Shown piece by piece: positions 12,014 through 22,984 of a stretch of DNA of 64,000 bases. The stretch is from Mactromeris polynyma (taxonomy: Eukaryota; Mollusca; Bivalvia; Venerida; Mactridae). The notes below the pieces were generated by a model that had not been told where the DNA came from, ran no database searches, and saw only the letters and a program-made list of their open reading frames with translations. Where the stretch lies: the NCBI GenBank assembly GCA_032209605.1, contig JASFXZ010000012.1, positions 6,386,001-6,450,000 of the forward strand, read 5' to 3'. The position numbers and the translations under genes were made by a program. Positions within the stretch are counted from its first letter, which is position 1; each line of letters begins with the position of its first letter.

Positions 12014-12080
12014 CTGTCAGTTAGTGCATCCTTGTAGAATCGAACATCTGCAATCTTTACATACTCTTGATCCGTCAGGT
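12014..12080 (-). CDS. Usherin-like exon 4: laminin-G-like
   Basis: 67 nt, acceptor TTTGTTTTAAG, donor GACAG|GTAACT. It encodes LTDQEYVKIADVRFYKDALT. The 'I-x-D-V-R-F-Y-x-x-A-L-T' string is a hallmark of the last strands of LamG and concanavalin-like jelly rolls. It leaves two bases (phase 2). Confidence 0.85.
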
Positions 12081-12239
12081 CTTAAAACAAAAACAATATG
12101 TCATATCGTGAGTGAATCGCAAATAATTCAAAATACATGTATGTTTACATTAACGTAAAAAGATTTAAAACTTGTATATCCCAACGAAGGAATAAAAACA
12201 AATCTGTTAAGAATGTCATATAATCATAACCGTTCCCTC

Positions 12240-12540
12240 TTTCATAATTCGTCACGACTATCATCATCATCAAACTACCTGTTCATACTACCACAGACAT
12301 TATCTCTTACAATAAAACGCATCAATCAACTTCATTAACAACATCATCATCGCTTACATCACAGTCGATCTTCTTCTCCTCTTCATCATCAATCAACATC
12401 ATTATACATAATCAAGTCACTAGCATTATCATTATCGTCATTACCATTATCATCACTTTCATCATTGTTCTCTACAGCATCATCGTCTTGTTCATGGTTA
12501 TCAACAGTATTAAAATCTTCCCTAACATCATCATTTTGTC
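12240..12540. repeat. Degenerate CAT/ATC-rich tract
   Basis: Repeated but imperfect ATCATC or TCATCA trinucleotides throughout, an old decayed microsatellite inside intron 3. Confidence 0.6.
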
Positions 12541-12599
12541 AAACGTATTATCAGTTATATAGTAACATTCATGATTATCAATAAAATAGCCCTACGTAC

Positions 12600-12705
12600 T
12601 TGCATTAGGTCCAAGTAAAACAGAAATATGTGACGATAATGTTGGTGAAGGGGTCACTAATCCCATCCTTTGATTATCAACATACCAAGTTAAGCTTGTG
12701 TCGTA
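12600..12705 (-). CDS. Usherin-like exon 3: laminin-G-like
   Basis: 106 nt, acceptor CATGTTTCAG, donor GCAA|GTACGT. It encodes YDTSLTWYVDNQRMGL and HISVLLGPNA, consistent with the 'LYVDG ... LG' strands of a LamG fold. It leaves one base (phase 1), completed as Asn by the first two bases of exon 4. Confidence 0.8.
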
Positions 12706-13310
12706 CTGAAACATGAAGTAAAGTTTGGAAATTTTAAACAAAGGCTCCAAATGTCTGCTTTTCTTAACGATACATTATCTGACTGGTTTAAGTCGATCGA
12801 AAGAAACTCAGACAAAGAGCGTATTTACGAAAGGTCGTGCAGTCCCGTTGTGGTCTCATTTCATTTAAGCCGGCTAACTATTTACGGGGAAAATTCAAAA
12901 ATAACGCCACGTTTGGTTCTGTAGAAAGTCGGTCTTAATCGTAAGGTGGTTTGATCATCGAGTAAAAGTCTGGAAGAAAACAATAAAAACAGAACTATGA
13001 AAATACGGTATTTTAATGAGGTGGTTTTAATTTTCGAGGTGGTCTTTAATGCATGGTGTACTGTATTATAGTTTGGCATATTCCGATTATTGATTAATCA
13101 TATGGCGGAAACGGTTCTGGAATGGATACAGGCTCGACCAGAGAAAATCAGAGATGTGATAGCTAAGTTTGGCGCATTTTGCAAGAAAACGGTTTCAGTG
13201 GTGTCTAAAGTAATTAACCTGTTTATCAAACCTCGATTGTAATTGAAATAAACGTATCAAAGCGTTGGTCTAAAACGCGTTTATGTATATTATATAAATC
13301 AAGAATTTAC

Positions 13311-13425
13311 CCTGAGGACAACGAAATGCCATGATGTGTTATCAATGGGTTGATATGCGTTGTTTAGACGCAGTCTTCCATTATCCATCTGCAGATGTAT
13401 ACTTGTGCTACTGTTTAATACATCG
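13311..13425 (-). CDS. Usherin-like exon 2: laminin-G-like
   Basis: 115 nt, acceptor TTCTTTCAG, donor CTCAGG|GTAAAT. It encodes a segment including SIHLQMDNGRLRLNN and ending NTSWHFVVLR, the typical 'NGRL ... W-H-x-V' strands of a laminin-G/jelly-roll domain. It is too short to stand out as an ORF and was found by phase-guided reading. It ends in phase 0. Confidence 0.85.
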
Positions 13426-13574
13426 CTGAAAGAATGTCATGAAATTACAATCCACAGGTTCCACTGACCTAAACTATAATAGACTGCGTCTCACAACGCA
13501 TAACATGAATTATCTAAAACAATTTTCGGAGTTATAGTTATAAACACAGATTTTACAAGGAGTGTGTGCTTCGA

Positions 13575-14570
13575 AGAGGGGGAGGGTGTAATATCCCAAC
13601 TCTTTGAAGAGGGGGAGGGTGTAATATCCCAACTCTTTGAAGAGGGGGAGGGTGTAATATCACAACTCTTTGAAGAGGGGGAGGGTGTAATATCCCAACT
13701 CTTTGAAGAGGGGGAGGGTGTAATATCCCAACTCTTTGAAGAGGGGGAGGGTGTAATATCACAACTCTTTGAAGAGGGGAGGGTGTAATATCCCAACTCT
13801 TTGAAGAGGGGGAGGGTGTAATACCCCAACTCTTTGAAGAGGGGGAGGGTGTAATATCCCAACTATTTGAAGAGGGGGAGGGTGTAATATCCTAACTCTT
13901 TGAAGAGGGGGGGGGGTGTAATATCCCAACTATTTGAAGAGGGGGAGGGTGTAATATCCTAACTCTTTGAAGAGGGGAGGGTGTAATATCCCAACTCTTT
14001 GAAGAGGGGGTGTAATATCCTAACTCTTTGAAGAGGGGGAGGGTGTAATATCCTAACTCTTTGAAGAGGGGAGGGTGTAATGTCCCAACTCTTTGAAGAG
14101 GGGGTGTAATATCCTAACTCTTTGAAGAGGGGGAGGGTGTAATATCCTAACTCTTTGAAGAGGGGGAGGGTGTAATATCCCAACTCTTTGAAGAGGGGGT
14201 GTAATATCCTAACTCTTTGAAGAGGGGGAGGGTGTAATATCCTAACTCTTTGAAGAGGGGGAGGGTGTAATATCCTAACTCTTTGAAGAGGGGGAGGGTG
14301 TAATATCCTAACTCTTTGAAGAGGGGAGGGTGTAATATCCCAACTCTTTGAAGAGGGGGTGTAATATCCTAACTCTTTGAAGAGGGGAGGGTGTAATATC
14401 CCAATTCTTTGAAGAGGGAGAGGGTGTAATATCCCAACTCTTTGGAGAGGGGAAGGGGTGTAACATCCCAAACTCTTTGAAGAGGGGGAGTGTATCATCT
14501 TTAACTCTTCGAAGAAGGGGTGGATGAAACATCCAAAATTCTTCGAGTAAAGGGGAGTGTCATGTCCCAA
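13575..14570. repeat. 33-bp G-rich minisatellite in intron 1, part 1
   Basis: About 30 or more copies of a unit close to AACTCTTTGAAGAGGGGGAG plus GGTGTAATATCCC (33 bp), with shorter 24- to 32-bp variants. The plus strand carries runs of 4-8 G, so the transcript of the gene is C- and T-rich here. ORFs of up to 203 codons across it are repeat artefacts. Confidence 0.95.
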
Positions 14571-15790
14571 ATTCTTTGAAGTGGGGGGAAGTGTAACATC
14601 TCAAACTGTTCGAAGAGGGAGTGGGATGAAACATCCAAAACTGTTCGAAGAGGGGGAGTGAAACATTTAAAACTATTCAAAAAGGGGGGGGGGTTAAACA
14701 ATCAAAACTATTCAAAGAGAGGGGGTGAAACACTCGAAACTATTCAAAGAGGGGGGTGGAACAATTAAAACTATTCAAAGAGAGGGAGTGAAACATTCAA
14801 AACTATTCAAAGAGACGGAGTGAAACATTTAAAACTATCCAAAGAGAGGGGGTGAAACACTCGAAACTATTCAAAGAGGGGGAGGGGGTGGAACAATTAA
14901 AACTATTCAAAGAGACGGAGTGACACATTTAAAACTATTCAAAGAGGGGGTGAAACATTTAAAACTATTCAAAGAGAGGGGGTGAAACACTCGAAACTAT
15001 TCAAAGAGGGGGAGGGGGTGGAACAATTAAAACTATTAAAAGAGACGGAGTGAAACATTTAAAACTATTCAAAGAGGGGGGTGAAACAATCAAAACTATT
15101 CAAAGAGGGGGTGAAACAATCAAAACTATTCAAAAGGGGGGGGAACAATCAAAACTATTCAAAGAGGGGGGGGGGGGTGAAACAATCAAAACTATTCAAA
15201 GAGGGGGGGGGGTGAAACAATCAAAACTATTCAAAAGGGGGGGGTGAAACAATCAAAACTATTCAAAAAGGGGGGGGTGAAACAATCAAAACTATTCAAA
15301 AGGGGGGGGGGGTGTGAAACAATCAAAACTATTCAAAGAGGGGGGGTGAAACAATCAAAACTATTCAAAGAGGGGGGGGGGGTGGGGGTGAAACAATCAA
15401 AACTATTCAAAGAGGGGGGTGGGTGAAACAATCAAAACTATTCACAGAGGGGGGGGGTGAAACAATCAAAACTATTCAAAGAGGGGGGTGAAACAATCAA
15501 AACTATTCAAAGAGGGGGGGTGGGGGTGAAACAATCAAAACTATTCAAAGAGGGGAGTGAAACAATCAAAACTATTCAAAGAGGAGGGTGGGGTGAAACA
15601 ATCAAGATTATTCAAAGAGAGGGGGGTGAAACAATCAAAACTATTCAAAGAGGGGGGGGGGTGAAACAATCAAGATTATTCAAAGAGGGGGGGGATTGAA
15701 ACAAGTAAAAATCTTCAAAGCGGGTGGGGAATTCAAAGAGGGGAGTGTTACATCCAAAACTATTCGAAGAGGGGGGTGTAACATCCAAAA
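14571..15790. repeat. Related G-rich minisatellite in intron 1, part 2
   Basis: A diverged continuation of the same array. Units of about 25-40 bp are close to AAACTATTCAAAGAGGGGGG plus GTGAAACAATCA. The length of the G run varies from about 5 to 12 between copies. Between the two parts (about 14460-14760) intermediate forms (CATCCAAAACTGTTCGAAG) show a gradual transition. Confidence 0.93.
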
Positions 15791-15881
15791 TAGCCTGGTT
15801 TGCAGTGTATTGGTATGTCCTGTGTAACAAACACATGGAACTAACAGAAACAAGAATATAAACTATTATTAAAACAATTAC

Positions 15882-16282
15882 CAGTTAGAGCAATTCACAC
15901 TGATCCACATGGAAATTGTAAATAATTCAACATCTCTGTAAGTTTTATTGACGCTATTACACAGTACGGAATCACTGTTAAATTCAAGGCCGCCATTCGT
16001 TTTGTCAACTACACTGGGAATCCTGGAGTCTGATGTAAGTTTCGTGCAATTTGATGAAGGATTCGTTAATGGCTGTATTCCCTGTTCAGGAAAATCAGTT
16101 CTGGTGGGACATGTTGAATTACACTGAACGTTACCGTTACACGTCTTTGTTGCCGTAATATTCGAATAAATTGCAATGTCTGCGAAGTTGCTTGGCCACT
16201 GGAATCCTGTTACAACTCCCGAACTGTACAGAATAGTCACACTCAAATATAAAAACGTTTGTAACAGAAATGACTTCATCAT
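15882..16282 (-). CDS. Usherin-like exon 1: start, signal peptide
   Basis: The frame opens with ATGATG after GCGAAA. Residues 1 to about 26 are a hydrophobic signal peptide (MMKSFLLQTFLYLSVTILYS, then SGVVTG). A mature segment with paired cysteines (KTCNGNVQCNSTCP) and several N-x-S/T sites follows. The exon ends in the start of a jelly-roll domain (LFTISMWISVN). The donor is AACTG|GTAATT. The exon is 401 nt and leaves two bases of a codon (phase 2), completed by the C that opens exon 2. The residues before the LamG match the cysteine-rich N-terminal segment of usherin only loosely. The identity rests on the downstream domains. Confidence 0.85.
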
Positions 16283-17365
16283 TTTCGCTTAGTAGGTTCT
16301 ATGGCGTCAGCAAAAAAACCTGCAGAAAACACAAAACATACTTGATATATATAAATTATCATACCGAATCAGAAATACTCTATAATGCGATGTAATACGA
16401 CATAACGACCAAAGTGGATAATAATATTCACAAACAGAGAGAAATCATGCCAGAAACATATGGTGTTCCAATTGTAATTAATTGTAATATTATTATTATT
16501 CTACATCAGAATCAAAGTCATTATAATTTAGACATGTCTGTCTGGCATTTCTGCTTATTTGATTTTTATTCACTCAAACTGATTTTTAGGGCGATAAATT
16601 CTTCTTCTGTCTACTCTTCACCCATAACAATTCTTCACTATTACAAAGCTTTCGCCTTCTAAACACAATAAAAATCTTCTTAACACACATAATAAATACA
16701 AACACATTAAAACATTTTTAAACATACAATGAATGTTTTGGTATTCCAAACACGCACCACAAAAGCTCTTAATTCTAAAACACATCGTTATAAAATATTT
16801 AGTCTTCAAAACGCGGCCACTTAACTCCAAGTCTTTGAAATAAACAAAATATATTCTTCTTGATTGTGATATGCTCATGATATAATAGCTCAAGATGTCA
16901 CAGATACCTACCGGGACAAACTCCCGTACGAGGTAATACAGTTGTCTTTTAACTGACTCCAAAAATGGATTAGAAAAAAAACGCAGTTACATTAATATCA
17001 AGAAATTATCTAGCTTCAAAACATTTCCTTATTATCATGAAACGTAATGTTCAAATCCCCTTACATATTCTCCTCATACGCACATAGAAATGACACAAAA
17101 TTAATTTGCCAGCCAAGTGTTTGGAAAATGTATGATTCAACGTATTTGTATTTCGCTCAAATACAAGGCGTAGATAAACAACTTGAAATGAATGCACAAA
17201 ATGACAAATATCAGTTCCGTAATTTAATACTAATTTTATAATCTCAAGGCAAACAAAATATCAGCTTTTCAGCATATTGATTTTTGTTTGTTGAAATGAT
17301 ACCGGATCTCTTCCTGGTCTTAACAACGGTAAAAATGGTATCGAAGTTCGGCCATCTGAAACAAA
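16283..17365. promoter_or_regulatory. Upstream region of the usherin-like gene
   Basis: It lies 5' of the start codon at 16282 (minus strand). A TATATATA string occurs at about 16346-16353 and a CTGCAG acceptor-like site near 16319 could end a 5'-UTR intron. The transcription start cannot be fixed. The rest is AT-rich with only short unconvincing ORFs. Confidence 0.3.
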
Positions 17366-20104
17366 TTGTTTGTGGTACTGCTACCCCATTGTTCGTGGTA
17401 CTGCTACCCCATTGTTCGTGGTACTGCTATCCCATTGTTCGTGGTACTGCTACCCCATTGTTCGTGGTACAACTATCCCATTGTTCGTGGTACTGCTAAC
17501 CCATTGTTCGTGGTACAACTATCCCATTGTTCGTGGTACTGCTACCCCATTGTTCGTGGTACAACTATCCCATTGTTCGTGGTACAACTATCCCATTGTT
17601 CGTGGTAGTGCTATCCCATTGTTCGTGGTACTGCTATCCCATTGTTCGTGGTACAACTATCCCATTGTTCGTGGTACTGCTATCCCATTGTTCGTGGTAC
17701 AACTATCCCATTGTTCGTGGTACTGCAACCCCATTGTTCGTGGTACTGCTACCCCATTGTTCGTGGTACTGCTATCCCATTGTTCGTGGTACTGCTATCC
17801 CATTGTTCGTGGTAGTGCTACCCCATTGTTCGTGGTACTGCTACCCCATTGTTCGTGGTACTGCTATCCCATTGTTCGTGGTAGTGCTACCCCATTGTTC
17901 GTGGTACTGCTATCCCATTGTTCGTGGTACTGCTACCCCATTGTTCGTGGTAGTGCTACCCCATTGTTCGTGTATTGCTATCCCATTGTTCATGGTACTG
18001 CTACCCCATTGTTCGTGGTACTGCTAACCCATTGTTCGTGGTAGTGCTATCCCATTGTTCGTGGTACTGCTATCCCATTGTTCGTGGTACAACTATCCCA
18101 TTGTTCGTGGTACTGCTATCCCATTGTTCGTGGTACAACTATCCCATTGTTCGTGGTACTGCTATTCCATTGTTTGTGGTACAACTATCCCATTGTGCGT
18201 GGTACTGCTATCCCATTGTTCGTGGTACTGCTATCCCATTGTTCGTGGTACAACTATCCCATTGTCCGTGGTACTGCTATTCCATTGTTTGTAGTACAAC
18301 TATCCCATTGTTCGTGGTACTGCTAACCCATTGTTCGTGGTAGTGCTATCCAATTGTTCGTGGTACTGCTATTCCATTGTTCGTGGTACTGCTAACCCAT
18401 TGTTCGTGGTAGTGCTATCCCATTGTTCGTGGTACTGCTATTCCATTGTTTGTGGTACAACTATCCCATTGTTCGTGGTACTGCTAACCCATTGTTCGTG
18501 GTAGTGCTATCCCATTGTTCGTGGTACTGCTATGCCATTGTTCGTGGTACTGCTAACCCATTGTTCGTGGTAGTGCTATCCCATTGTTCGTGGTACTGCT
18601 ATCCCATTGTTCGTGGTACAACTATCCCATTGTTCGTGGTACTGCTATCCCATTGTTCGTGGTACAACTATCCCATTGTTCGTGGTACTGCTATCCCATT
18701 GTTCGTGGTACAACTATCCCATTGTTCGTGGTACTGCTATCCCATTGTTCGTGGTACAACTATCCCATTGTTCGTGGTACTGCTATTCCATTGTTCGTGG
18801 TACTGCTAACCCATTGTTCGTGGTACTGCTACCCAATTGTTCGTGGTACTGCTATCCCATTGTTCGTGGTACTGCTACCCCATTGTTCATGGTAGTGCTA
18901 CCCCATTGTTCGTGTATTGCTATCCCATTGTTCATGGTACTGCTACCCCATTGTTCGTGGTACTGCTAACCCATTGTTCGTGGTAGTGCTATCCCATTGT
19001 TCGTGGTACTGCTATCCCATTGTTCGTGGTACAACTATCCCATTGTTCGTGGTACTGCTATCCCATTGTTCGTGGTACAACTATCCCATTGTTCGTGGTA
19101 CTGCTATTCCATTGTTTGTGGTACAACTATCCCATTGTTCGTGGTACTGCTATCCCATTGTTCGTGGTACTGCTATCCCATTGTTCGTGGTACAACTATC
19201 CCATTGTCCGTGGTACTGCTATTCCATTGTTTGTGGTACAACTATCCCATTGTTCGTGGTACTGCTAACCCATTGTTCGTGGTAGTGCTATCCCATTGTT
19301 CGTGGTACTGCTAACCCATTGTTCGTGGTAGTGCTATCCCATTGTTCGTGGTACTGCTATTCCATTGTTTGTGGTACAACTATCCCATTGTTGGTGGTAC
19401 TGCTATTCCATTGTTTGTGGTACAACTATCCCATTGTTCGTGGTACTGCTAACCCATTGTTCGTGGTAGTGCTATCCCATTGTTCGTGGTACTGCTATGC
19501 CATTGTTCGTGGTACTGCTAACCCATTGTTCGTGGTAGTGCTATCCCATTGTTCGTGGTACTGCTATCCCATTGTTCGTGGTACAATTATCCCATTGTTC
19601 GTGGTACTGCTATCCCATTGTTCGTGGTACAACTATCCCATTGTTCGTGGTACTGCTATCCCATTGTTCGTGGTACAACTATCCCATTGTTCGTGGTACT
19701 GCTATCCCATTGTTCGTGGTACAACTATCCCATTGTTCGTGGTACTGCTATTCCATTGTTCGTGGTACTGCTAACCCATTGTTCGTGGTACTGCTAACCC
19801 ATTGCTCGTGGTAGTGCTATCCCATTGTTCGTGGTACTACTACCCCATTGTTCGTGGTACAACTATCCCATTGTTCGTGGTACTGCTATCCCATTGTTCG
19901 TGGTACAACTATCCCATTGTTCGTGGTACTGCTATCCCATTGTTCGTGGTACAACTATCCCATTGTTCGTGGTACTGCTATTCCATTGTTCGTGGTACTG
20001 CTAACCCATTGTTCGTGGTACTGCTAACCCTTTGTTCGTGGTACAACTATTCCATTGTTCGTGGTACTGCTATCTCATTGTTCGTGGTACAACTATCCCA
20101 TTGT
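17366..20104. repeat. 23-bp minisatellite, about 118 copies
   Basis: Tandem 23-bp units of the form GTGGTACTGCTATCCCATTG plus TTC. Four main variants differ at the second trinucleotide (TACTGC, TACAAC, TAGTGC) and at TATCCC / TACCCC / TAACCC / TATTCC. Blocks repeat as higher-order units: 17975-18343 is almost identical to 18917-19285 (offset 942 bp), including the rare TTCGTGTATTGC variant. All three plus-strand frames are largely open because the 23-bp period rotates the frame. None is a gene. Confidence 0.97.
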
Positions 20105-20221
20105 AATTTAACATAACACCACAGCTGTCACTGTGTGACGGTAGATTAACATAACAGCACAGCAGTGACTTTGTGACGGTAGTTTATCGGTAATGTTTTA
20201 ATATTTTGGTATACATATCTA

Positions 20222-20402
20222 TAGCACATTTAACGCTCATTAAGTTATAATTATACACATCGGTCGTGTAAAACACTGGCCCACATTCTTATTAGTAAAG
20301 TTGTACCAGGAATACGAAGTTCTAAAGTCGCAAATGTACGAAAAGGTTGCATCCACGTTAAAGAAATTAATTGCAGAGATGTTTACAGGCTGAAAAGAAA
20401 AG
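20222..20402 (-). other. Weak orphan-exon candidate
   Basis: A minus-strand frame is preceded by a good acceptor (GGGCTTTTCTTTTCAG near 20405). It reads INFFNVDATFSYICDFRTSY, then WYNFTNKN and a CFTRPMC stretch before a stop. The FNVDA string and the same DNA string TTTAACGTGGATGC occur in exon 6 of the usherin-like gene, so it may be a relic exon of a neighbouring paralogue. Beyond that string the match is poor. Confidence 0.22.
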
Positions 20403-21271
20403 CCCAAGTCGACAGTACACAAATGTCTACCTAACCAAGTATTCAGAAGACATTTTAATTTAAAGACGCCGGTATTTCAAAACACAGGGTATGTGTCTAG
20501 ATTAATCATTACATGTATTATGATATTATTTAATTACCTAATGTAGTGAACGTGAAATATTTCTGGTAATGAGTCGATGAAGATGTTTTATCATTGAGGC
20601 AATATTCGTGTCTTTGTTTCATAATGTTACTATCCATACCGCATATTTAACCTGTGATATTTACCGATATATACCTTCAAATTACAAAACGGATTTTAAA
20701 ACATTAAAAGAAGATTAAAAGACTTAAAAATATATTGGTAATGATATGAACACTAAAATTAAACAATTATTATTTAGGTTAATAAAGTGAAATCTGTAAG
20801 TAGGGAAATTCAAGCATGTAATTTGATCATGACAATGTAATGGTGTATGAGCCCTAGGGATTAGATATCATAGATAGACCTATTCTGGTTTCATGTGAAA
20901 ACATACTTGAGTCATATCTAGAATTTAAACGTGCTTAAATATTCGATCCTGGCGGAAGTTATCTACCAAATATTATGCGTACTTGAAATCCGAGAACTGA
21001 GTAAATATTCATATTGTGCAGCTATTAATAAGTATTGCATAGTTCAAAACAGTTTTTTTGTAAGGTTATATAAAGAGTTCAGCCTTCAGCGTACGATACA
21101 AAATCGAGATTAGCAAAATAGCTAAATACATGGCAATGATTTACATCAATGAGAGAACATGACCCTGAACATAATGTAATGGTAATGTTTATATTTAATC
21201 TTGATTCTAAATAATATCAATATGTATTCATAGATCCCACATATTACAACATTAATAAACTGACGTTTATT

Positions 21272-21295
21272 GACGGCGGCCTTCAGGCCGTCGTC
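21272..21295. other. GC-rich hairpin
   Basis: GACGGCGGCC / TTCA / GGCCGTCGTC forms a 10-bp stem with one G:T wobble in a very AT-rich setting. It may be a transcript-end structure or a transposon relic. Function unknown. Confidence 0.4.
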
Positions 21296-22223
21296 TATTT
21301 GAATAATTTTTAATCTAGGTACATGGAGTTGCATAATCGAAATGGGAGAAGCCATTGGTATTATGCTTTTTTAAATTGTTCTTACAAAACGTGATTCTAA
21401 TTATACAGATAAAAAAAGTGTACTAATTGATAATAAAAAAATGTCAAAATATTTAAAATGTATTTTTACCGTTAATAAAAAGCTTTAAAAAATGTTTTAC
21501 GTATGCTTATAAGAATTTACAACAGCTAGTCACGAAAACGGTTAGGCATCGTGTATTACATAGCTTCGTTTCACAACTACGCTCAATTCATCATCAAAGT
21601 TCAGGAAATGGTTCCTAATGCTGTGCACGCAAATTGAAATTGTACTTATAAAAAAGCAAATTGTTAAACAAAAAATGTTAATCCATATTAATAAGTTCAT
21701 GAATGCAGTTTATAATGTACAAATATAAATACAGTGACCAAACTATGCAATATACATTGCCTTAACTTGACCCATATAAGTTATGTACTGATGGTAATAT
21801 GTAAACAAAATTCAGCCAATGAAAATTGTCGTTGAAAACGTCATAGCATTTGTTGTTCAAATAACGCATTGGCAGTAAAACGGATTCAGTACATTCGAGA
21901 TCAAATGCTGATGGTTGAACTGAACTTTTAATTACGTTGTTTTGACATTTTTAGTGGATATTTTTCCCTTTTGATATCCCAATAGTTCTTTTAGATCTGT
22001 AAAACTAGAAGTTATAATCATGTATATTTTTAGATCCGTTTCGTTCTATCTACGTTTCGTGTAATCGTTTTTTTTCTTCGTTTCGTGTAAATCGATGCAC
22101 CAGCATTTTCCCGCGAAACATTATCACCGACCAATGGAAAAAGTCTATTTAATCACGTGGTTTATAGAAGCGTCATTTTCCGCCATATTGGTTGAGTGAC
22201 CACACAAGAAAACAAAAACAAAC

Positions 22224-22526
22224 ATGGTAAGAAGTATTTTAGGTAGTTTCCATCAAGGTTGTCCAAATTTTGCACCATATAATGGAATGCAGTGTACTGC
22301 AATGGCATTAGTGGCGCTGTTGGCATTTTTTCAGTACGAGCCTTGCAGTATTTTCAATTTCAGAAGTCAAGATATCGACAGTGTGTTGACTGAAGGCAAT
22401 CGCCTGTATGGAAGTATTGTTCACTCTATTGGCGAAGTTCGCTACTTAGGCCATAATGATTTGCCAAATATTGCTACATTTAGAGGGCAGTTGTACGATG
22501 TGCAGTACTCGTCAGGTCACAATTGA
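22224..22526 (+). CDS. Herpes-tegument-type (C76-like) cysteine protease fragment
   Basis: A 100-codon intronless ORF. The N-terminus reads SILGSFHQGCPNFAP, then GMQCTAMALVALL. The 'FHQG-x-x-x-F ... QC' pattern with a cysteine at the start of a helix is that of tegument-type ubiquitin proteases and related proteins found in mobile elements of invertebrates and fish. Later residues DIDSVLTEGNRLYGSI and HNDLP also fit that fold. The ORF stops before the Asp and His of the catalytic triad would appear, so it is either truncated or a short derivative, and protease activity is unlikely. A CCAAT box (about 22131) and CCGCCATATTGG (about 22179) lie upstream. An AATAAA signal follows the stop at 22536-22541. 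The family assignment is from memory of the motif and needs a profile search. Confidence 0.6.
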   Translation: MVRSILGSFHQGCPNFAPYNGMQCTAMALVALLAFFQYEPCSIFNFRSQDIDSVLTEGNRLYGSIVHSIGEVRYLGHNDLPNIATFRGQLYDVQYSSGHN

Positions 22527-22984
22527 TTTGTAAGGAATAAAAATTTGTAAGCACATTCTACCGTTTCCTTTACTTTGAATCCAATGTGAATACTTTTTTC
22601 ATCACATGACAAATAATATGTTCCACATAAACTAAAAATTACACATTGTTATTGTATTGTCTCACTGTCTGTTTAGATAAATGCATGTCACAAACTGGTC
22701 GGTTTGTTTTACATAAACAAGTCATATTCCAATTAAACTACAAATGATTGATTGGTACCAAGACTATTTAGGCAATTGTCATGAATTGTGGATGATTCTT
22801 ACCAGAATTATGGCTTGGTGATGATCATACTTTCTTATTTATTGATAAACAAAATAATAAATCTTCAATATCATGCTTCCTAAAACTTGTGCCGCCGTTT
22901 TGATGCTTTGCATCAAAATTAGTCTTGTAGTCTATGTTGCATACACAACATTGGCTTGTAGTGTAGGGTGATAAACTTCAATCT
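22527..22984. other. 3' flank and spacer
   Basis: AATAAA at 22536-22541, ten bases after the stop codon at 22524-22526. The rest is AT-rich with nothing recognised. Confidence 0.4.

Larger units (their letters stand above)
2690..16282 (-). other. Usherin-like gene, N-terminal nine exons (gene span)
   Basis: The gene runs right to left. Coding exons are 16282-15882, 13425-13311, 12705-12600, 12080-12014, 11208-11149, 10887-10683, 7672-7524, 4804-4652 and 2888-2690, totalling 1455 nt or 485 codons with no stop. All eight introns begin GT and end AG on the minus strand and every phase matches. The predicted product has a signal peptide (residues 1 to about 26), a cysteine-containing N-terminal segment, a laminin-G-like jelly roll (about 100-250), a laminin N-terminal domain (about 250-418) and a laminin-type EGF domain (from about 419, incomplete). 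This order is the N-terminal architecture of usherin, a large basement-membrane and stereocilia protein, so an extracellular matrix or cell-surface role is inferred. The gene is incomplete on the left. Intron contents: intron 1 G-rich minisatellite; intron 3 CAT-rich tract; intron 6 Ty3-like scrap and hAT element; intron 7 LINE and small MITE; intron 8 foldback element and 56-bp array. A different laminin-related gene with the same domain order remains possible. Confidence 0.85.
20105..22080. other. AT-rich intergenic DNA
   Basis: No gene identified apart from the weak exon-like candidate at 20222-20402. A GC-rich hairpin sits at 21272-21295 (stem GACGGCGGCC, loop TTCA). Confidence 0.4.

Noticed and set aside
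16414..16962. ORFs upstream of the usherin-like start (82 and 114 codons)
   Set aside because: AT-biased composition, no motifs, no splice-compatible link to exon 1.
17366..20116. Overlapping plus-strand ORFs of up to 224 codons
   Set aside because: The same three peptides occur in rotation because the unit is 23 bp. This is a minisatellite, not a protein.
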